A stretch of DNA of 10,996 bases from Candidatus Rokuibacteriota bacterium (lineage in GTDB: Bacteria; Methylomirabilota; Methylomirabilia; Rokubacteriales; JACPHL01). Of this stretch, positions 8,515 to 10,996 are shown in pieces; within the stretch, counting starts at the first letter, position 1, and each line of letters opens with the position of its first letter. The position numbers and the translations under genes were made by a program. The notes under the pieces are model-generated. The model was not told the origin of the DNA. It searched no databases and worked only from the letters and a program-made list of their open reading frames with translations. The stretch lies in NCBI GenBank assembly GCA_016188625.1, contig JACPHL010000247.1, forward strand, positions 1 through 10,996. Direction: 5' to 3'.

Positions 8515-8516
8515 CG

Positions 8517-8957
8517 CTAGAGACCGAGCGCCCCCAGCTTCTCGGCGATCTGCTCGAAGGTCCCACCGTGGCGCTGGTAGAAGTCGGCCCACCGCTCGCG
8601 GCCCCAGATCTCGAACCGATCCAGGGTCCCCACGAGGACGACCTCCTTGACGAGCCCGGCGAACTCCCGGTGCTCGGGGGCCAGCAGGATCCGGCCCGCC
8701 CGGTCCACCGGGCACTCCTTGGCGCTGGAGGCGAAGATGCGGAGGAAGTTTCGCATCTCGGCGGTGAGCTGGGGGCGGCGCCGGAGCTCCCCGACGAAGC
8801 GCTCCCACTCCCGCTTGGGGTAGGCCCAGAGACAGCTGTCCGCCTCGACGGCGATCAGGGTGTCCTCGTCGTGCTCGGCCAGGGCCTCCCGGAACTTCGC
8901 CGGGATGCTCAGGCGCCCCTTCGGGTCGATGGTGTGGAAGTACCGCCCCTGGAACAC
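8517..8957 (-). CDS. mraZ: Transcriptional regulator MraZ
   Basis: DNA-binding protein with two SpoVT/AbrB-like (MraZ) domains that in E. coli and Mycoplasma controls the dcw operon, including its own promoter. The first domain contains GRYFHTIDPKGRLSIPAKFR; the second contains the matching CPVDRAGRILLAPEHREFAGL. MraZ forms ring-shaped oligomers in other species. I choose GTG 8957 as start because it gives the family's usual MFxG opening and a length of 146 residues, with a GGAGG (8969-8973) 11 nt upstream. A GTG at 8969 would add four residues (MRGA) but has the GGAGG running into the start codon. The gene is first in the operon and sits just downstream of tandem repeats matching the known MraZ operator. 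Confidence 0.95.
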   Translation of the reverse strand: MFQGRYFHTIDPKGRLSIPAKFREALAEHDEDTLIAVEADSCLWAYPKREWERFVGELRRRPQLTAEMRNFLRIFASSAKECPVDRAGRILLAPEHREFAGLVKEVVLVGTLDRFEIWGRERWADFYQRHGGTFEQIAEKLGALGL

Positions 8958-8990
8958 CGCTCCGCGCACCTCCAGGGCTGAACAAAGACA

Positions 8991-9020
8991 CCACTTTATC
9001 CCACTTTATCCCACTTTGTG
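8991..9020 (-). promoter_or_regulatory. MraZ operator: three tandem 10-bp boxes
   Basis: On the minus strand AAAGTGG occurs three times at an exact 10-bp period; the two full 10-bp units on the plus strand (8991-9000, 9001-9010) are identical and the third (9011-9020) differs only in its last three bases. The repeats match the AAAGTGKNNN type boxes described for MraZ in Mycoplasma and contain the GTGG core of E. coli sites. The 10-bp phasing puts all boxes on the same helix face, suiting an oligomeric ring. They begin about where transcription should start, consistent with repression. The third box is also half of a perfect inverted repeat, CCCAC-TTT-GTGGG (9010-9022). Confidence 0.88.
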
Positions 9021-9026
9021 GGGTCG

Positions 9027-9055
9027 ATACTACACAGGCCAACATAGTGTGTCAA
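9027..9055 (-). promoter_or_regulatory. Sigma-70-type promoter of the mraZ/dcw operon
   Basis: A perfect -35 TTGACA (9050-9055) is followed by a 17-bp spacer and a -10 TAGTAT (9027-9032, four of six consensus bases). Predicted transcription start is near 9020, giving a leader of about 60 nt before mraZ. Just upstream (9056-9065) is a run of T on the minus strand that could act as an UP-like element. This is the strongest promoter-like match I found in the window and lies in its only clearly AT-richer intergenic stretch. Confidence 0.8.
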
Positions 9056-9106
9056 GGGAAAAAAATAGCGTTCGGGAAAGGGAAAAACGCGGCTTTGAAG
9101 AGCGAC

Positions 9107-9129
9107 AACCGGTGGTAGGCGACCCGGTT
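9107..9129. other. Small inverted repeat between the 9129-9575 gene and the dcw promoter
   Basis: AACCGG (9107-9112) and CCGGTT (9124-9129) are perfect 6-bp arms around an 11-nt loop, beginning at the stop of the upstream gene. On the minus strand a T-rich stretch follows only some 30 nt later, so this is at best a weak or imperfect terminator. It may be chance in GC-rich DNA. Confidence 0.25.
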
Positions 9130-9575
9130 CAGGAGTACCGCCGGTAGAGGTCCAGCAACCGATTCAGGTGACGGCCTTCATCCCCGACCAGGGTGACGAG
9201 GGGCGGGAGGACGGCGGGGTCGGGGAGGAGCGCGACGAGGTCGCGGTAGCCGGCCAGGAGGCTCCGCTCGGCCTGGAAGACCCGGGAGTACAGATCGCCG
9301 CGGCTCCCGGTCCCCGGGCCGGCCGCCGACGCGGGAGGCGGCGGGTGTCCGCCGAGCGCGACGATCAGCGCGGCGACGCGGGCGCCGTGGGCCTCGGTCT
9401 CGCGGGCCAGCTCGGCGACCAGCTCGACGGGCGCCGTCGGCGGGAGGCTCGAGGCCAGCCGGTCGTAGAGGGCGGCCAGCTCGCGCTCGAGCCCGAGGGC
9501 CTCGCCCAGGCCCTCCAGCAGAATGAGGCGGCGACCGCGGGGGAGGCTCGAGAGATCAGGGTGAGTCTCGTCCAT
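9129..9575 (-). CDS. Small helical protein, possibly ferritin-like
   Basis: A 148-residue, acidic, Ala/Leu-rich protein with no signal peptide or membrane segment. I do not recognise it with certainty. The sequence suggests four helices: ~14-43 (LGLERELAALYDRLAS), ~48-75 (ELARETEAHGARVAALI), ~94-118 (FQAERSLLAGYRDLVALL) and ~123-146 (GDEGRHLNRLLDLYRRY), with a Pro/Gly loop in the middle. Helical Glu/His residues (E32, E59, E61, H63, E103, E133, H136) and the ExxH in the last helix recall ferritin-like di-iron bundles. The second helix lacks the standard ExxH spacing, so metal binding is unproven. It lies on the same strand as the dcw operon but ends before that operon's promoter. No clear Shine-Dalgarno sequence precedes ATG 9575. 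Confidence 0.7.
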   Translation of the reverse strand: MDETHPDLSSLPRGRRLILLEGLGEALGLERELAALYDRLASSLPPTAPVELVAELARETEAHGARVAALIVALGGHPPPPASAAGPGTGSRGDLYSRVFQAERSLLAGYRDLVALLPDPAVLPPLVTLVGDEGRHLNRLLDLYRRYS

Positions 9576-9596
9576 CAGCGGGCGGGCGCCGGCAAA

Positions 9597-9632
9597 CGCG
9601 AGCCCCGACCCGAGGTCGGATCGGGGCTCGCG
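9597..9632 (-). terminator. GC-rich hairpin, possible terminator of the DUF1059 gene
   Basis: CGCGAGCCCCGA (9597-9608) and its exact complement (9621-9632) form a perfect 12-bp stem with a 12-nt loop that could pair further (CCG/CGG). It lies 22 bp past the DUF1059 gene's stop on the minus strand and upstream of the next gene. The minus-strand tail after it has only a short T run (GTTTG), so it would be a non-canonical terminator, or a mRNA processing or stability element. Confidence 0.55.
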
Positions 9633-9654
9633 CGCGCGGCGATCGGACCCTGTC

Positions 9655-9828
9655 CTACTCGTCCCTGATGGCCGCCTTCACCTTCTCGGCCAGCTCGGGC
9701 GGGATCGTGGTCATCCCGTGAACGGCGTTGGCGTGGACCCCCGCCTGCTGCATGATCTCCTCGACGGTGGCCCCGCGGGCCACCCAGTCACAGTTGGGGC
9801 CGACATCCCGACAGCGAAGGACCTTCAT
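9655..9828 (-). CDS. DUF1059 domain small protein
   Basis: A 57-residue cytoplasmic protein matching the DUF1059 family in length and pattern: an N-terminal KVLRCRDVGPNCDW, a central VARGATVEEIMQQAGVHANAVHGM and a C-terminal PPELAEKVKAAIRDE. Function of the family is not established. Two cysteines (C6, C13) and two histidines (H32, H37) are the obvious candidates for a metal site; that is inference. The start at ATG 9828 is well supported by GGGAGG (9834-9839) 5 nt upstream. The frame is open further upstream, but that stretch runs into the araC-type gene and does not resemble the family. It is followed by a 12-bp hairpin and may be a single-gene unit. Confidence 0.85.
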   Translation of the reverse strand: MKVLRCRDVGPNCDWVARGATVEEIMQQAGVHANAVHGMTTIPPELAEKVKAAIRDE

Positions 9829-9833
9829 CACGA

Positions 9834-9852
9834 CCTCCCTTCTGCAAAAGGG
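9834..9852 (-). promoter_or_regulatory. Strong Shine-Dalgarno sequence of the DUF1059 gene, partly within a small hairpin
   Basis: GGGAGG (9834-9839) sits 5 nt before the ATG, the best ribosome binding site in the window and unlike the nearly absent ones in the dcw genes. Its first three bases belong to a 5-bp inverted repeat (CCCTT 9837-9841 with AAGGG 9848-9852, 6-nt loop), which could modestly mask the site. The hairpin is small and may be chance. Confidence 0.6.
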
Positions 9853-9916
9853 TTTGCGGCCACGGCCACCCGGATCGGAGGCGCACCCTCTATGCTCACC
9901 CCCGCGCCGGGATGAG

Positions 9917-10864
9917 TCAAGCAAGCTCGCCCGAGGAGAGCCCCCATGCCGGTGCCATCGCTTCGACGGGCACCTTGCGGAACTCCGCCGGGGACCGGCC
10001 GAACTGATCCCGGAACGCGCGCGAGAAGTGGCTGCGGCTGGCGAAGCCCACGCGGCTCGCGATGGCGTCCACGGACAGCTCACCGCTGTGCAGCATCTGT
10101 GCGGCCTGCCGGAGCCGCGTGTCGCGGACAAAGTCCATCGGCGTCCTGCCGAAGCTCTCGCGGAAGCGCGCTGCGAAGACCGAGCGGCTCATGTGGCCGA
10201 GTTCCGCGAGCGACTCGAGGGAGTGCGGCCGCTCGGGGCGCGAGAGGATCGCGTCCACCACAGGGATCATCCGCTGATCGTCCATGGCCGACAGCCACGG
10301 CAGTCGGCAGTCGGCATGTTTGCTCAGGCGCCTGAAGACCAGGATCAGGCACTGGTGCATCAGCGCGGCCATCATGGCGCGGCTCCCGGGCGCCGGGGCC
10401 TGTTGCTCCCGCAGCAGCCCCTCGAAGGTAGCGCGCATCTGGGGTGAGTCGGAGAAATCGAGGGTGATGACTTCGCGCAGAAGATCGAAGAGGCCGAGGT
10501 TGCCGCCATAGGTGACCCGGATGCGGCCGCAGGCCGCCATCAGCTCCGAGTGACCGGCCGGCCCTGCGGTGAGTTTCTGTAACCCCGGCACGGCCTCCCC
10601 CTCGCCCGGCGCCGCGGCCTTGAGGCGAACCTCGCGACCGCACTCGAGGGCGTGAGTCAGGCGCGGGGGGACGATCGCCAGGGTGTAGCGCCCCAGACGC
10701 TGCGCCTTCCCGTCGACCCGCAAGGTGCCCTCACCCTGGAGCACGTAGTGCAGGGTGACCCACTCGAGGGCGGGGAGCGGGAGCCTCCAGCCCTTCGCCA
10801 CCCCGCACACGGAGAACGGCTCGACCGTCACCGCCAGGTTCTCGAACAGCCGTTCGATCAGCAC
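9917..10864 (-). CDS. AraC-family transcriptional regulator
   Basis: A 315-residue regulator with an N-terminal cupin-like sensor domain and a C-terminal AraC/XylS DNA-binding domain. The sensor part has the small-ligand cupin pattern (LHYVLQGEGTLRV, ~38-50; YTLAIVPPRLTHAL, ~60-73), as in AraC proteins of the Cupin_6 type. The DNA-binding part has two helix-turn-helix units: ~214-240 (SLESLAELGHMSRSVFAARF) and ~264-296, the latter with the diagnostic VGFASRSHFSRAFRDQFGRSPAEFR. The start is taken as GTG 10864, the only candidate after an in-frame stop at 10898-10900; no Shine-Dalgarno sequence is seen. Its ligand and targets cannot be told from the sequence. A DUF1059 gene lies 88 bp downstream on the same strand. 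Direct repeats upstream may be its binding sites. Confidence 0.93.
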   Translation of the reverse strand: MLIERLFENLAVTVEPFSVCGVAKGWRLPLPALEWVTLHYVLQGEGTLRVDGKAQRLGRYTLAIVPPRLTHALECGREVRLKAAAPGEGEAVPGLQKLTAGPAGHSELMAACGRIRVTYGGNLGLFDLLREVITLDFSDSPQMRATFEGLLREQQAPAPGSRAMMAALMHQCLILVFRRLSKHADCRLPWLSAMDDQRMIPVVDAILSRPERPHSLESLAELGHMSRSVFAARFRESFGRTPMDFVRDTRLRQAAQMLHSGELSVDAIASRVGFASRSHFSRAFRDQFGRSPAEFRKVPVEAMAPAWGLSSGELA

Positions 10865-10874
10865 GGCAGCCCAA

Positions 10875-10904
10875 GTTTTAGCTGAGGAGCCACGGGCCTG
10901 TCAA
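10875..10904 (-). promoter_or_regulatory. Candidate promoter of the araC-type gene
   Basis: TTGACA (10899-10904) is a perfect -35 and TAAAAC (10875-10880) a four-of-six -10, with an 18-bp spacer. The predicted start of transcription (~10868) is only a few bases before GTG 10864, which would make the message leaderless and fits the missing ribosome binding site. The -35 abuts the first of two direct repeats. The -10 is weak, so this is tentative. Confidence 0.5.
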
Positions 10905-10928
10905 GACGATTCAGCACCTTTTTCGGAC
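10904..10928. repeat. Direct repeat copy 1, candidate regulator site
   Basis: Plus strand begins AGACGAT and ends TTTCGGAC. It agrees with copy 2 at 22 of 25 positions, and similarity continues loosely beyond (ACGCAC). It directly adjoins the -35 of the araC-type gene, a typical place for an AraC-family operator. No coding sequence explains it within the window. Confidence 0.65.
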
Positions 10929-10949
10929 TGAAACGCACAGGATTATCAG

Positions 10950-10974
10950 AGACGATCCGGCACCTCTTTCGGAC
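10950..10974. repeat. Direct repeat copy 2, candidate regulator site
   Basis: Second copy of the 25-bp unit, 46 bp from the start of copy 1 and in the same orientation (AGACGAT...TTTCGGAC, differing at three C/T or G/A positions). The spacing is about four and a half helical turns. It could serve the araC-type gene or a divergent gene beyond the right edge. Confidence 0.65.
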
Positions 10975-10996
10975 CAACGCGCACCTCCCCGGCGCC

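Noticed and set aside
8515-9045. Long upstream extension of the rsmH frame
   Set aside because: It overlaps mraZ and the operator, encodes Pro/Gly/Arg-rich sequence without family similarity, and RsmH is complete from 8514.
9875-9920. TTGACT near the araC-type stop as a promoter for the DUF1059 gene
   Set aside because: No acceptable -10 at 16-19 bp; the nearest candidate (CATAGA) is too far, so I could not support a promoter there.
10941-10947. Promoter -10-like GATTAT (plus) or GATAAT (minus) between the direct repeats
   Set aside because: Neither has a reasonable -35 at the right distance; kept only as a possibility if a divergent gene lies beyond the window.
1-10996. CRISPR arrays, tRNA or rRNA genes, insertion sequences, prophage genes
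   Set aside because: I saw no repeat-spacer pattern, no RNA gene signatures and no transposase or phage proteins on either strand.

Overview
The window is very GC-rich (roughly 70% or more by eye) and is read almost entirely from the minus strand. Its main content is the upstream half of a division and cell wall (dcw) cluster in canonical order: mraZ, rsmH, ftsL, ftsI, murE, murF, mraY and murD, with murD running off the left edge. The high GC, the meso-diaminopimelate-type MurE and a PASTA-tailed FtsI suggest a GC-rich diderm bacterium, such as a Methylomirabilota/Rokubacteria-like or deltaproteobacterial-grade lineage. That placement is an inference; no marker here fixes the phylum.

Reading along the minus strand from the right edge: an AraC-family regulator (10864-9917) lies behind an intergenic region holding two imperfect copies of a ~25-bp direct repeat and a promoter-like sequence. 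A 57-residue DUF1059 protein (9828-9655) with a strong Shine-Dalgarno sequence follows, then a GC-rich 12-bp hairpin (9597-9632) and a small, possibly ferritin-like helical protein (9575-9129). An AT-richer island (about 8981-9075) comes next. It carries a good sigma-70 promoter and three exact 10-bp tandem repeats matching the known MraZ operator. The dcw operon starts here.

Within the operon the genes overlap or abut: four junctions are 1- to 4-bp start/stop overlaps, two have 2-bp gaps and one has 13 bp. This implies one transcript with translational coupling. MraZ probably represses its own promoter. RsmH methylates 16S rRNA, FtsL and FtsI act at the septum, MurE and MurF add diaminopimelate and D-Ala-D-Ala, MurD adds D-Glu earlier in the same pathway, and MraY makes lipid I.

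Most of the window is ordinary conserved housekeeping DNA and I see no new multi-gene system. The points most worth a second look are a Lys-to-Glu change in the ATP-binding P-loop of MurE, the very clear MraZ operator/promoter arrangement, and the direct repeats before the araC-type gene.
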